Notes: a model not told the origin generated them from the sequence alone. A DNA stretch of 64,000 nt from Marinomonas posidonica_A (GCF_043643765.1 NZ_JBHZSP010000002.1:62001-126000); one strand, 5' to 3'. Counted from the first letter of the stretch, positions 44,189 through 54,125 are shown. Translations and numbers: made by a program.

Positions 44189-45355
44189 ATGTCTATTGAC
44201 GTTAATGAATTCTACACTCCAGAACGTTTTGCTCGTCTAAAAGCGTTTGCAGATAATAAAGACACCCCTTTTGTTGTCATTGACACAGAAATCATCGATG
44301 AAGCTTACACAGAATTAAGCAAAGGCTTTCCAGTTGCTGATATTTTTTATGCGATCAAAGCCAATCCCGCTCCACAAATTCTAGAGCTACTAAGAGATCG
44401 CGGCTCTAATTTTGACGTAGCATCTCGCTATGAGTTGGATAAATTATTTGCCATTGGTGGCATATCTCCAGATCGTGTAAGTTATGGTAATACTATTAAA
44501 AAAGCCAAAGATGTACGCTATTTTTATGAAAAAGGCGTACGTATGTTCGCAACGGACTCAGAAGCGGATTTACGCAACATTGCTAAAGCGGCTCCAGGCT
44601 CTAAAATCTACGTACGTATTTTGACAGAAGGCACGGTAACGGCTGACTGGCCACTATCACGTAAATTTGGTTGTCGTCCTGACATGGCGATGGATTTGCT
44701 AATTTTGGCGAAAGAACTTGGACTTGTTCCATACGGTGTATCTTTCCATGTTGGTTCACAACAGCGTGATATTGGTGCATGGGATGCAGCCATTGCTAGC
44801 GTAAAAGTGATTTTCGAACGTCTTAAAGAAGAAGATGGGATTGTTCTTCAAATGATCAATATGGGCGGTGGTTTCCCGGCGAACTACCTTTCTAAGACAA
44901 ATGAGTTATCTGTTTACGCAGAAGAGATCACTCGCTTCTTAGAAGAAGATTTTGGTGATGATATTCCACGTATCATTTTAGAACCTGGTCGCTCATTGAT
45001 TTCAAATGCCGGCATTCTAGTCAGTGAAGTGGTGCTTATTTCTCGTAAATCCCATACGGCGTTAAACCGCTGGGTCTTTACCGATGTGGGTAAGTTTTCA
45101 GGCTTAATTGAAACTTTAGATGAATCGATTAAATACCCTATTCACGTTGAAAAAGGTGGGGAATTGGAAGAAGTGATCATTGCGGGCCCAACTTGTGATA
45201 GTGCAGATATCATGTATGAGAACTATAAATATGGTCTGCCTTTGAATTTAGCAATTGGTGATCGCATGTACTGGTTGTCTACTGGCGCTTACACGACGAC
45301 ATACAGTGCCATCGAATTTAACGGCTTTCCACCATTAGAATCCTACTATCTATAA
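44189..45355 (+). CDS. speC: Ornithine/lysine decarboxylase, PLP group IV
   Basis: A 388-aa alanine-racemase-fold decarboxylase that makes putrescine (or cadaverine). The PLP Lys is in FYAIKANPAP (near residue 51), the His and Gly-rich phosphate site in FHVGSQQRDIG and NMGGGFPANY, and the catalytic Cys in GPTCDSADIMYEN. The length and segments match the bacterial short-form enzymes such as Pseudomonas SpeC, not the large fold-I SpeF. I set the start at ATG 44189 (MSIDVNEFYTPERF) with AGGAG 8 bases upstream; an earlier in-frame TTG at 44168 is poorly placed. A long leader precedes it. Confidence 0.93.
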   Translation: MSIDVNEFYTPERFARLKAFADNKDTPFVVIDTEIIDEAYTELSKGFPVADIFYAIKANPAPQILELLRDRGSNFDVASRYELDKLFAIGGISPDRVSYGNTIKKAKDVRYFYEKGVRMFATDSEADLRNIAKAAPGSKIYVRILTEGTVTADWPLSRKFGCRPDMAMDLLILAKELGLVPYGVSFHVGSQQRDIGAWDAAIASVKVIFERLKEEDGIVLQMINMGGGFPANYLSKTNELSVYAEEITRFLEEDFGDDIPRIILEPGRSLISNAGILVSEVVLISRKSHTALNRWVFTDVGKFSGLIETLDESIKYPIHVEKGGELEEVIIAGPTCDSADIMYENYKYGLPLNLAIGDRMYWLSTGAYTTTYSAIEFNGFPPLESYYL

Positions 45356-45376
45356 GCTATTCGATTAGCTAGTTCA

Positions 45377-45406
45377 AAACCTCGGCGGCTTACGCCCCGG
45401 GGTTTT
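45377..45406 (+). terminator. Terminator of speC
   Basis: AAAACCTCGGCG and CCCCGGGGTTTT form a GC-rich hairpin followed by T residues 20 bases past the speC stop. Confidence 0.75.
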
Positions 45407-45462
45407 CTCCTTTCTCAAGCCCCTAAAATACGTAATAATGGTTGCTTAAAGCAGGAGTTGTT

Positions 45463-46299
45463 ATGTCTTATTTACTCAGTGAACTTGCCATTTACCCAAT
45501 TAAATCCATTCATGGAATCAAGCACACTCGCGCTGAAGTGCAATTGTCAGGACTTAAAGATGATCGTCGCTATATGCTCATCAAGCCAGACGGCGATTTC
45601 ATTACGGGTCGAAAATACCCACAATTAACCCAAATCAAAGCTCAAATATTACCAAATAATTGCCTTGAACTCAGCCACCCTGATGCTAGAAGCAAATTAA
45701 TCCTAAATACAAATGATTTTTCTCAAACCTATCGAGACGTCACGATTTGGGGGAACACCATCTCAGCACAGTCGGTAGGAGAAACAGCAAGCCTTTGGTT
45801 TCAAGCTTTCTTACCCATCGAAGCCGAGCTGGTATTTTTTGGCAAATCTTCACAACGCTTTACCAGTCGTCGTCCTGATTCTCCTGTTGGTTTTGCAGAT
45901 GGTTACCCTTTTCTGCTAACCACCGAAGCATCATTAGAAGAATTAAACCGAACGTGCCCAGAACAGATTCGTATGGCGCAATTTCGCCCTAACATTGTCA
46001 TCAAAGGCAGTGAAGCATTCGCAGAAGATACCTGGAAGCGCATTCGCATAGGTGAGGTAGAATTTGAAAACATTAAGCCTTGTGTGCGCTGTATCTTTAC
46101 CACCATTGATCCGGATAATGCCGAGCGCAGTAAGCTAGGTGAGCCGCTAAAAACTCTCGCAAAATTCCGTAAACTGAAAAATGCAGGTATTACATTTGGT
46201 ATCAATATGGTTGCCTTAAATCAAGGCGTGATCCAACAAGGTGATGAGGTAGAAATATTGGAATATCAAGCAGCGGACAGCTATGAAGACAAACGCTGA
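45463..46299 (+). CDS. MOSC-domain protein (MOSC_N plus MOSC)
   Basis: A 278-aa protein with an N-terminal beta-barrel MOSC_N domain (LSELAIYPIKSIHGIKHTRAEVQLSGLKDDR, residues about 3-115) and a C-terminal MOSC domain (about 120-275; FRPNIVIKGSEAFAEDTWKRIRIGEV and KPCVRCIFTTIDPD with the molybdenum-ligand Cys). Related proteins such as YcbX reduce N-hydroxylated bases using a molybdenum cofactor. No ferredoxin domain is fused, unlike in E. coli YcbX. I set the start at ATG 45463 with AGGAG upstream; a frame starting at 45442 adds seven residues. Confidence 0.85.
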   Translation: MSYLLSELAIYPIKSIHGIKHTRAEVQLSGLKDDRRYMLIKPDGDFITGRKYPQLTQIKAQILPNNCLELSHPDARSKLILNTNDFSQTYRDVTIWGNTISAQSVGETASLWFQAFLPIEAELVFFGKSSQRFTSRRPDSPVGFADGYPFLLTTEASLEELNRTCPEQIRMAQFRPNIVIKGSEAFAEDTWKRIRIGEVEFENIKPCVRCIFTTIDPDNAERSKLGEPLKTLAKFRKLKNAGITFGINMVALNQGVIQQGDEVEILEYQAADSYEDKR

Positions 46300-46331
46300 A
46301 CAAGCATTATCCATGTTGGGGCAGAAAAACT

Positions 46332-46364
46332 AAAAAAGGGAAATCAATCGATTTCCCTTTTTTT
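46332..46364. terminator. Two-way terminator between MOSC gene and ybiT
   Basis: AAAAAAGGGAAATC pairs with GATTTCCCTTTTTT around a short loop between convergent genes. Confidence 0.85.
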
Positions 46365-46386
46365 AAAGAAAAAACGTCAGTTAAAC

Positions 46387-47973
46387 TTAACTGTCCATCT
46401 TAGCGAGGTATTCATCGTATGTACCATGGAAATCAACAATGCCATCTGCTGTGACTTCAACGATACGTGTTGCCAAAGAGGAAACAAATTCACGGTCATG
46501 ACTGACAAACAACAAAGTACCTGGGTAATGTTCAAGCGCTAGGTTTAAGGATTCAATCGATTCCATATCCATGTGGTTAGTCGGTTCATCCATCACAAGA
46601 ACATTTGGCTTTTGCAGCATCAACTTACCAAACAACATGCGGCCTTGCTCACCACCAGACAAAACTTTAACCGACTTTTTGATGTCGTTTTGTGAGAACA
46701 ACAAGCGACCAAGAGTGCCACGAATGACCTGCTCGTCGTCTCCTTCTTGTCCCCATTGCCCCATCCATTCCAAAAGATCCACGTCTTTTTCAAACTCATG
46801 AGCATGATCTTGAGCGTAGTAACCGATATTAGCATTATCTGACCAGTTCACATCACCTTGAGTCAATTCCGTATCCCCTACCAGACATTTCAATAGGGTT
46901 GTTTTACCGATACCGTTTGGACCAATGACCGCAATACGCTCACCTACTTCGACCATCATATTCAGATCACTGAAAATCTTTTCATCGTAGGATTTCGCAA
47001 CATTCTCAACCTGTAAAGCTAAACGGTGAAGCTTCTTCTCCTGCTCAAAACGAATAAATGGGTTTTGACGGCTAGACGGCTTCACCTCTTCCAATTGAAT
47101 TTTATCAATCTGTTTGGCACGAGACGTGGCTTGTTTCGACTTAGATGCGTTAGCAGAGAAACGGCTAACAAAGGATTTCAATTCATTGATTTGCGCTTTC
47201 TTCTTCGCATTGTCGGCCAACAAGCGTTCACGTACCTGAGTCGCTGCCGTCATGTATTCATCATAATTACCAGAGAACAAACGCAGTTCACCGTAATCCA
47301 AGTCAGCCATATTGGTACAAACAGAGTTCAAGAAGTGACGATCGTGGGAAATAATGATCATGGTACAAGTACGTTCGACAAGTACCCCTTCCAACCAGCG
47401 AATGGTATTAATGTCCAAGTTGTTGGTTGGCTCGTCCAACAATAAAATATCAGGATCAGAAAACAAAGCTTGAGCCAGCAACACTCGCAATTTCAACCCC
47501 GGCGCAACTTCACTCATTAAACCGTAATGCTGTTCAGTTGGAATACCAACCCCTAACAATAGCTCACCGGCACGAGCATCCGCCGTGTACCCATCCATTT
47601 CAGCAAATTCGGCTTCCAAATCGCCCGCTCGCAAACCATCTTCTTCAGTCATTTCGGCTTTTGCGTAGATGGCATCTTTTTCAGATTTAATCGCCCATAG
47701 CTCAGTGTGACCCATAATGACAGTATCAATGACTGAATACTCTTCGTAGGCAAATTGATCCTGCTTCAGTTTACCCAAGCGCTCATTAGGATCTTTAGAC
47801 ACGTTACCTGCGCTCGGCTCTAAGTCACCACCTAGAATTTTCATGAAGGTGGATTTACCACAACCGTTTGCACCGATGAGTCCATAACGTTTGCCTTCGC
47901 CAAACTTTACAGAGACGTTTTCGAATAGAGGTTTTGCACCAAATTGCATGGTGATATTGGCTGTTGTTAACAA
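46387..47973 (-). CDS. ybiT: ABC-F family ATPase YbiT
   Basis: A 528-aa soluble ABC-F protein with two ABC cassettes. The first has Walker A GANGCGKSTFMKIL and LLLDEPTNNLD, the second Walker A GPNGIGKTTLLK and VLSGGEQGRMLFGKLM with VMDEPTNHMD, joined by a helical linker (about residues 245-320) rich in Lys and Arg. The sequence TANITMQFGAKPLFENVSVKFG matches the YbiT group, which acts on the ribosome. I set the start at TTG 47973 by the family N terminus; the ATG at 48024 adds 17 unconserved residues. The exact start is uncertain. Confidence 0.92.
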   Translation of the reverse strand: MLTTANITMQFGAKPLFENVSVKFGEGKRYGLIGANGCGKSTFMKILGGDLEPSAGNVSKDPNERLGKLKQDQFAYEEYSVIDTVIMGHTELWAIKSEKDAIYAKAEMTEEDGLRAGDLEAEFAEMDGYTADARAGELLLGVGIPTEQHYGLMSEVAPGLKLRVLLAQALFSDPDILLLDEPTNNLDINTIRWLEGVLVERTCTMIIISHDRHFLNSVCTNMADLDYGELRLFSGNYDEYMTAATQVRERLLADNAKKKAQINELKSFVSRFSANASKSKQATSRAKQIDKIQLEEVKPSSRQNPFIRFEQEKKLHRLALQVENVAKSYDEKIFSDLNMMVEVGERIAVIGPNGIGKTTLLKCLVGDTELTQGDVNWSDNANIGYYAQDHAHEFEKDVDLLEWMGQWGQEGDDEQVIRGTLGRLLFSQNDIKKSVKVLSGGEQGRMLFGKLMLQKPNVLVMDEPTNHMDMESIESLNLALEHYPGTLLFVSHDREFVSSLATRIVEVTADGIVDFHGTYDEYLAKMDS

Positions 47974-48289
47974 GGTTTCATTCCACTCTTCAATAAATAA
48001 TTTGTTTTTACCCCATTGGGGCAATTAAGTGCGCGTATTATCGCATAGAAAGCCCATGGGTTGCGAACCTGTTCTGATATCGATCAATACAGTTATGGCG
48101 AATAACGGACATTTCATCACCGCACTCTCACTTATGATTACAAAGGAATATGATGTGTTACTCGACCACACAAAAAGCACCTAGTTTATTGGCATCAACC
48201 GCGCCACACTTAAATTATGAAAAAATCATTTAGAAACACCAAAATTGGTCGATGATTAATAGAACAAAGAAAATGACGGGAGGGTTCTT

Positions 48290-48784
48290 ATGCAAACCGT
48301 CTTAGCAAATGAAGCAAAATACGACATATCACCAGCTGAATTAAAAAAAGGCTCCATTTTTGGTGCCCTATCTGATTCTGGCATTCAATATCTATTGGAT
48401 AATGGTGTGATTCATCAAGTGGGTATGGGGGAAGAGATCTTTTCCTATGGTAGCAAAGGCAATAGTTTTCACGCTGTGCTGCATGGCAATTTGGATTTCT
48501 ATAAACAGCATGGAGATAAACAAACTCGAACCCGAACAATTAAGTTCGGTGAAGCCATCGGGTTTGTCTCTATGATTGCACTTCATGAGCGAGTAGGAAG
48601 CCTGCACGCTAATGAAGACAGCCTATTGCTGGAAATATCAAGTCAGCTGTTTAGTGACTTTCATGACGATTACCCATTCGATTTTGGCATCTTACTCATG
48701 AACCTTTCAAGAGATATGGCAAGAACCATCCGAGTATTAAGCAACGCTTTAGTCGAAAATGATGTTGTCGTAAAAAGAAATTAA
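48290..48784 (+). CDS. Stand-alone cyclic-nucleotide-binding-domain protein
   Basis: A 164-aa protein with one Crp-type cyclic-nucleotide-binding domain (about residues 18-130; ELKKGSIFGALSDSGIQYLLDNGVIHQVGMGEEIFSYG, then a FGEAIGFVSMIALHERVGSLHA segment in the cAMP-loop position) and a short helical tail. There is no helix-turn-helix, so it is not a transcription factor by itself. The canonical Arg-Ser/Ala of the phosphate-binding cassette is not clear. It is monocistronic with a GGAGGG ribosome site. Confidence 0.75.
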   Translation: MQTVLANEAKYDISPAELKKGSIFGALSDSGIQYLLDNGVIHQVGMGEEIFSYGSKGNSFHAVLHGNLDFYKQHGDKQTRTRTIKFGEAIGFVSMIALHERVGSLHANEDSLLLEISSQLFSDFHDDYPFDFGILLMNLSRDMARTIRVLSNALVENDVVVKRN

Positions 48785-48825
48785 AAACTGGCATCGAACG
48801 ACACCAGTTAATATTAAGCGAAAAA

Positions 48826-49179
48826 TTATTTTTCAGCGGCAACTACAGAGACTTCAACTAGCAACTCTGGACGAGCCATTCTAGCCTCAACGCAAGCACG
48901 GGCAGGAGCATGACCTTCTGGCACCCAAGCATCCCAAACAGCGTTCATCGCAGCAAAGTCTTTCATATCACGAATGTAGACTGTCGCCGAAAGAATGTGC
49001 TCTTTGTCAGATCCTGCTTGAGCTAACAAAACCTCTACTTTATCCAACATGGTTTGTGTCTGCTCAGCAATACCTGCATTCGCATCCGCTGCTACCTGAC
49101 CACACAAATAAATGGTGCCATTGTGTTTTACAATACGGCTCATGCGTTGACCCACTTCCAAGCGCTCAATAGAAGACAT
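48826..49179 (-). CDS. RidA-family enamine/imine deaminase
   Basis: A 117-aa YjgF/YER057c/UK114 family protein. Conserved segments are GTIYLCGQVAADANAGIAEQT, LSATVYIRDMKDFAAMNAVWDAW and the C-terminal ARACVEARMARPELLVEVSVVA with the catalytic Arg (ARxxVE region). RidA hydrolyses reactive 2-aminoacrylate and related imines. The second subgroup of the family cannot be assigned. It is monocistronic. Confidence 0.9.
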   Translation of the reverse strand: MSSIERLEVGQRMSRIVKHNGTIYLCGQVAADANAGIAEQTQTMLDKVEVLLAQAGSDKEHILSATVYIRDMKDFAAMNAVWDAWVPEGHAPARACVEARMARPELLVEVSVVAAEK

Positions 49180-49286
49180 AACTCACCTCAAATACTGTTG
49201 GATATAAAGGAACAAATCATACCAGCGAGCGAGTAGCATATTCATCTAAATAAAACCAAAAATCCAGTCAAATACACTAGCAAAAG

Positions 49287-49895
49287 CTAAAACTCTAAGC
49301 CTTTTTGCGCCTTGACGCCTCGTTTAAAAGCATGTTTCACTTCTTTTATCTCACTTACGGTATCTGCAAGTTCAACCAACACATCTGAAGCGCCACGCCC
49401 AGTCACCACTAAATGTTGATTTTCTGGACGCGCCATCAAGGCATCCAACACCTTACCTTCATCAAGGTATTCATAATGCAATAGGTAGGTTAATTCATCT
49501 AACACCACGAGATCGAAACTATCGTCTTGCAACATTTCTTCAGCTTGACACCAAGCTTGCTCAGAGGACTGAATGTCGGCGTCACGACTTTGTGTTTCCC
49601 AGGTAAAACCGGAAGGCATAATTTCCCATCGAACATTATCCTGCTGACGAAAGAAATCTATTTCTCCTGTGTTCCACTCCCCTTTTAGAAACTGCACCAC
49701 TCCCACTTTCATGCCATGACCCAAAGCACGTGCCACCATACCTAAAGCAGAACTGGATTTACCTTTACCATTACCAGTAAGTAGTACAAACGTCCCTTTG
49801 TCTTCTTGTGCCTTAGCAATGCGCTTATCTACATGCTTTTTAATGGCTTGCATGCGATTTTTATGTTGCTCGGAATCCTTAATTACCTTAGCCAT
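49287..49895 (-). CDS. cobO: Cob(I)yrinic acid a,c-diamide adenosyltransferase (CobO/BtuR)
   Basis: A 202-aa CobA/CobO/BtuR-type adenosyltransferase. The P-loop, in LTGNGKGKSSSALGMVARALG (residues about 40-60), is of the reversed kind used to bind ATP in this family, followed by GVVQFLKGEWNTGE and LVVLDELTYLLHYEYLD. It makes adenosylcobalamin from cob(I)alamin or its precursors. It begins 26 bases after metH on the same strand, so the two probably share a transcript; E. coli BtuR is not placed with metH. Confidence 0.93.
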   Translation of the reverse strand: MAKVIKDSEQHKNRMQAIKKHVDKRIAKAQEDKGTFVLLTGNGKGKSSSALGMVARALGHGMKVGVVQFLKGEWNTGEIDFFRQQDNVRWEIMPSGFTWETQSRDADIQSSEQAWCQAEEMLQDDSFDLVVLDELTYLLHYEYLDEGKVLDALMARPENQHLVVTGRGASDVLVELADTVSEIKEVKHAFKRGVKAQKGLEF

Positions 49896-49921
49896 GAAAT
49901 CTCTCAGTCGTTTGACTTACT

Positions 49922-52900
49922 TTATACACGATCGTCTTCAGGATCGTATCCTAAGTTTGGCGCTAACCAACGCTCAGCGTCATCTTTGCTCATGCCTTTA
50001 CGTTCAGCATATTCTTCCACTTGGTCTGGACCAATTTTACCGACACCAAAGTAAGTGGAATCCGGGTGCGCGAAATACCAGCCACTCACCGCAGCCGTTG
50101 GTAACATAGCGAAGCTTTCAGTGAGCTCCATACCAATACGTTCATTGGCCCCCAACAGATCCCATAATTTGCTTTTTTCTGTGTGATCAGGGCAAGCTGG
50201 ATAACCCGGCGCAGGTCGAATACCTTGATATTTCTCTTTAATCAACTCTTGATTACTTAAGCTTTCTTGTGGGGCATATCCCCATAAATCCTTACGTACT
50301 TTTTCATGCAAGTATTCAGCAGTGGCTTCTGCCAAACGATCCGCTACGGCTTTAATCATGATGGAATTGTAATCATCATGGTCGGCTTCGTACTGCTCTA
50401 CCAAAGGTTCAATACCAAAACCTGCAGCACAAGCGAAGGCCCCCATGTAATCCGCAACGCCCGATTCTTTCGGAGCAATAAAGTCCGCCAAACTGTGATT
50501 GTATTTGCCTGGCGCGGTTAACTCATTTTGAATGCGTAAGAAGGATAAGGTTTCTACAACGTCGCTGCGTGACTCATCGGCATAAATCTCAATATCATCA
50601 TGATTCACCTGATTCGCTGGGAACAAGCCGACGACCGCTCTTGCCTGTAAGCTGGCCTCAGCAATGACGTTATCCAACATGACCAACGCATCTTGGTAAA
50701 CTCGAGTCGCTTCCTCTCCCACTACGTCATCGGTCAAGATACGCGGATAAGCACCTGCTAATTCCCATGTTTGGAAAAATGGCGTCCAATCTATGTAGTC
50801 TTTCACCACGGCAAGGTCGATATCCTTCTCACTGAGCACAGTCACCCCAAGCTGATTCGGTGTTACCACTTGTCCGTCAAAGGTTACTGGAGGCTTGTTT
50901 TTTCTTGCTTTATCAATACCCACACGACGCCCCGCTTTGGCTCTGTCTTTATAGCGAATGCGAGTCTTTTCATAATCTGCTTTGATGTCATCAACAAAGC
51001 TCTGGCGACGCTCAGTATCTTTACTTAGCAAAGCGCTGGCGACGCCCACACTGCGTGATGCGTTCGTGACATGAACGACTTGATTACGTTTGTAGTTTTG
51101 TTCAATTTTGACGGCGGTATGGGCTTTTGAAGTGGTTGCGCCACCTATCATCACTGGCAAATCAAAACCTTGGCGCTCCATCTCTTTAGCCACGTGCACC
51201 ATTTCATCCAAAGAAGGCGTGATTAAACCGGACAAACCTATCATGTCGGCACCTTCTTCTTTCGCGGTACGTAAGATGGTTTCCGATGACACCATAACGC
51301 CTAAGTCAATCACTTCAAAGTTATTACATTGCAACACCACACCCACAATGTTTTTACCAATGTCGTGCACATCGCCTTTCACCGTTGCCATGACAATCTT
51401 GCCATTACTGGACGAAGCTGTGTCCATGTTTCGCGCTTTCTCTTCTTCAATGAAAGGCATCAAGTAAGCCACGGCTTTTTTCATTACACGTGCCGACTTC
51501 ACTACCTGAGGCAAAAACATTTTGCCTGAGCCAAATAGGTCACCAACGATACCCATGCCATCCATCAAAGGACCTTCAATTACCTCTAAAGGTCGGTCGA
51601 AAGACAAACGAGCTTCTTCTGTGTCTTCGTCAATAAACTCCGTGATCCCTTTTACCAATGCATGGGATAAACGTTCAGCCACTGGAAAACCACGCCATTC
51701 TTGCGTTTCTTTCTCAGCGGCTTCTCCTGTACCAGCAAACTCTCCGGCAATGGCTAATAAGTTATCCGTGGCATCCGGTGTACGGTTCAAAACCGCATCT
51801 TCTACGGCGTCGCGTAATTTCAAAGGAATGTCTTCGTACAAGGCCAATTGACCCGCATTGACGATACCCATTGTCATGCCTTGTTTAATGGCGTGATAAA
51901 GGAAAACCGCATGAATGGCTTCACGAACTGGGTTATTGCCACGAAATGAGAAAGAAACATTTGAGACACCACCAGACACCTTGGCATAAGGCAATTCACG
52001 GGTGATATCCCCCGTCGCCTCGATGAAGTCCAGCGCATAACGATTGTGTTCTTCTATGCCGGTAGCGATAGCGAAAATGTTCGGATCGAAAATAATGTCC
52101 TCTGGCGGGAAGCCGACTTCGTCAACCAATATATGATAAGAGCGACGACAGATTTCAATTTTGCGCTCACGAGTATCCGCTTGCCCAGCTTCATCAAACG
52201 CCATAACAATGACAGCCGCGCCATATTTCATCAGTTTTCTGGCTTGCTCTTTAAACTTCTCTTCGCCTTCCTTGATGCTGATCGAGTTCACCACCCCTTT
52301 GCCTTGAATCCACTTTAGCCCAGCTTCAAGAATTTCCCATTTGGAAGAGTCCAGCATGATCGGCACACGAGAAATATCTGGCTCAGATGCGATTAATTTC
52401 AAGAAGCGTTCCATCGCCGCTTGCGAATCCAACATGCCTTCGTCCATGTTGATGTCAATGATTTGCGCGCCGTTTTCCACTTGCTGACGTGCCACATCCA
52501 AGGCGGTATCAAAGTCACCTTCTTTGATTAAGCGCTTAAACATAGCCGAACCGGTAACATTAGTTCGCTCTCCGACATTAACAAACAAGGAGTCGGCGCC
52601 AATGTTGAAAGGCTCAAGTCCAGACAAGCGACACTCTTTCACGATCTCAGGAATAACACGTGGTTTGGCGTCCGCAAAAGCGTTCGCAAAGGTTTCAATG
52701 TGCTCTGGCGCTGTACCACAACAGCCACCAATGATGTTCAAGAAGCCAGACTCAACCCAACCTTGAATTTCATCCAACATTTCATCTGGTGATTCATCGT
52801 ATTCACCAAAGGCATTCGGTAAGCCAGCATTCGGGTGCGCAGATACATGCGTGTCGGCGATACGGGATATTTCTTCCACGTACTGACGCAGTTCTTTTGG

Positions 52901-53656
52901 ACCCAGCGCACAGTTAAGGCCAACAGAAATGGGTTTAGCATGGGCAATGGAATTCCAGAACGCTTCTGTCGTTTGACCCGATAAAGTTCGGCCAGACGCA
53001 TCCGTAATGGTGCCAGAGATCATAATGGGATAACGCACACCGGTTTTCTCAAAGTAATCCAGCACAGCATAAATAGCCGCTTTGGCATTCAAGGTATCGA
53101 AAATGGTTTCGATCAACAGAATGTCGACACCACCTTTAATTAACCCATCTACGGCTGTGGTGTAGGCGTCTACTAATTCATCAAAGTGAATATTTCGAAA
53201 ACCAGGATCGTTTACGTCTGGTGATATGGTACAGGTTCGACTGGTTGGCCCCACTGCCCCAGCCACGAAACGCGGCTTAGTTGGATTCTTGGCCGTAAAT
53301 TCATCCGCCGCTTCGCGAGCCAATCGAGCGGACTCAAAGTTCAATTCGTAGCTTAATGCTTCCATGTGGTAATCCAACATGGAAATATAGTTGGCATTGA
53401 AGGTGTTGGTTTCTATGATGTCCGCACCCGCTTCAAGATACTTAGCGTGTATCTCTTTGATGATGGCGGGCTGGGTGATCGACAATAAATCATTATTGCC
53501 TTTCAGATCACTCTGCCAATCGGCAAAGCGTTCGCCTCGGTAATCCGCTTCCTCAAGTTTATAAGCTTGAATCATGGTTCCCATTGCACCATCTAGAATC
53601 AATACATTTTCAGATAGACGCTGCTCAAGAACAGAATACGATACCGATTTAGCCAC
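49922..53656 (-). CDS. metH: Cobalamin-dependent methionine synthase MetH
   Basis: A 1244-aa four-domain enzyme (E. coli MetH is 1227 aa). The homocysteine domain (about 1-340) has LDGAMGTMIQ and the zinc Cys motifs NCALG and IGGCCGTAPEHI. The folate domain (about 345-640) has FVNVGERTNVTGS. The B12 cap and Rossmann domains (about 650-900) have the cobalt ligand His in VKGDVHDIGKNIVG and SGLITPSL. The reactivation domain (about 930-1244) has RPAPGYPACPDH, which binds S-adenosylmethionine. It methylates homocysteine using methyl-tetrahydrofolate. No cobalamin riboswitch is evident in the 140 bases upstream. Confidence 0.98.
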   Translation of the reverse strand: MAKSVSYSVLEQRLSENVLILDGAMGTMIQAYKLEEADYRGERFADWQSDLKGNNDLLSITQPAIIKEIHAKYLEAGADIIETNTFNANYISMLDYHMEALSYELNFESARLAREAADEFTAKNPTKPRFVAGAVGPTSRTCTISPDVNDPGFRNIHFDELVDAYTTAVDGLIKGGVDILLIETIFDTLNAKAAIYAVLDYFEKTGVRYPIMISGTITDASGRTLSGQTTEAFWNSIAHAKPISVGLNCALGPKELRQYVEEISRIADTHVSAHPNAGLPNAFGEYDESPDEMLDEIQGWVESGFLNIIGGCCGTAPEHIETFANAFADAKPRVIPEIVKECRLSGLEPFNIGADSLFVNVGERTNVTGSAMFKRLIKEGDFDTALDVARQQVENGAQIIDINMDEGMLDSQAAMERFLKLIASEPDISRVPIMLDSSKWEILEAGLKWIQGKGVVNSISIKEGEEKFKEQARKLMKYGAAVIVMAFDEAGQADTRERKIEICRRSYHILVDEVGFPPEDIIFDPNIFAIATGIEEHNRYALDFIEATGDITRELPYAKVSGGVSNVSFSFRGNNPVREAIHAVFLYHAIKQGMTMGIVNAGQLALYEDIPLKLRDAVEDAVLNRTPDATDNLLAIAGEFAGTGEAAEKETQEWRGFPVAERLSHALVKGITEFIDEDTEEARLSFDRPLEVIEGPLMDGMGIVGDLFGSGKMFLPQVVKSARVMKKAVAYLMPFIEEEKARNMDTASSSNGKIVMATVKGDVHDIGKNIVGVVLQCNNFEVIDLGVMVSSETILRTAKEEGADMIGLSGLITPSLDEMVHVAKEMERQGFDLPVMIGGATTSKAHTAVKIEQNYKRNQVVHVTNASRSVGVASALLSKDTERRQSFVDDIKADYEKTRIRYKDRAKAGRRVGIDKARKNKPPVTFDGQVVTPNQLGVTVLSEKDIDLAVVKDYIDWTPFFQTWELAGAYPRILTDDVVGEEATRVYQDALVMLDNVIAEASLQARAVVGLFPANQVNHDDIEIYADESRSDVVETLSFLRIQNELTAPGKYNHSLADFIAPKESGVADYMGAFACAAGFGIEPLVEQYEADHDDYNSIMIKAVADRLAEATAEYLHEKVRKDLWGYAPQESLSNQELIKEKYQGIRPAPGYPACPDHTEKSKLWDLLGANERIGMELTESFAMLPTAAVSGWYFAHPDSTYFGVGKIGPDQVEEYAERKGMSKDDAERWLAPNLGYDPEDDRV

Positions 53657-54125
53657 GCTTTACACCTCACAAAATTATAAGCAAGCCTACTATAGCAAAA
53701 GCATTCAGCTTTACGTTGAAAAATAGTAATGTGCAAATGAATGATTCAAAAGATCAAATGGTTAGCATAAAAAAAGCCCACTCAACAATGGGCTTAAGGT
53801 GTTTGACCTGGGTTTAAATTTTACAACGCTGTATCAAGCACCCTTTAAAATCTTAGGATCAGTTTCATTGGATCTAAGGATTACCATTAGTGTCCCAAAT
53901 ATAGCCACTGCTTCCATTCCCTGCTCTATCACTCTTTCTGCCAATTCGTTGTTAGATCATCCAAGAAATGCCGACATTAAAAATACCTTTATTAAACTGA
54001 TGAGCGCCTCAAAAAATCATTCATCGACTTTTAAAAAAGGTCTAAATCGCTATCTATAAAGTGATTCTTTGGCTAAGAATGGCCGCTTTAGGGAAAACAA
54101 ACACCTAAAGCGCTTGTTTCACTTA
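53657..54125. other. Gene-poor gap upstream of metH
   Basis: About 470 bases without a convincing gene. It contains the metH upstream region, a minus-strand terminator (53769-53795) and an open plus-strand frame (53799-54059) whose product shows no recognisable family. I see no RNA gene or riboswitch. Confidence 0.6.
53769..53795 (-). terminator. Minus-strand terminator upstream of metH
   Basis: AAGCCCA pairs with TGGGCTT around a CTCAACAA loop; on the minus strand the stem is followed by seven T residues. It would end transcripts from the 54126-54455 gene before metH. Confidence 0.75.

Noticed and set aside
43948..44190. Minus-strand ORF of 80 codons opposite the speC leader
   Set aside because: It covers a terminator and the speC promoter, and its product has no recognisable family; most likely an open frame in an AT-rich leader.
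47026..47445. 139-codon ORF antisense to the ABC-F gene ybiT
   Set aside because: The ABC-F protein is complete with all motifs on the minus strand; the antisense frame is a shadow.
53799..54059. Plus-strand ORF of 86 codons in the metH upstream gap
   Set aside because: It begins inside the region just after a terminator, has no ribosome site and no recognisable family; the other strand is equally plausible as non-coding.
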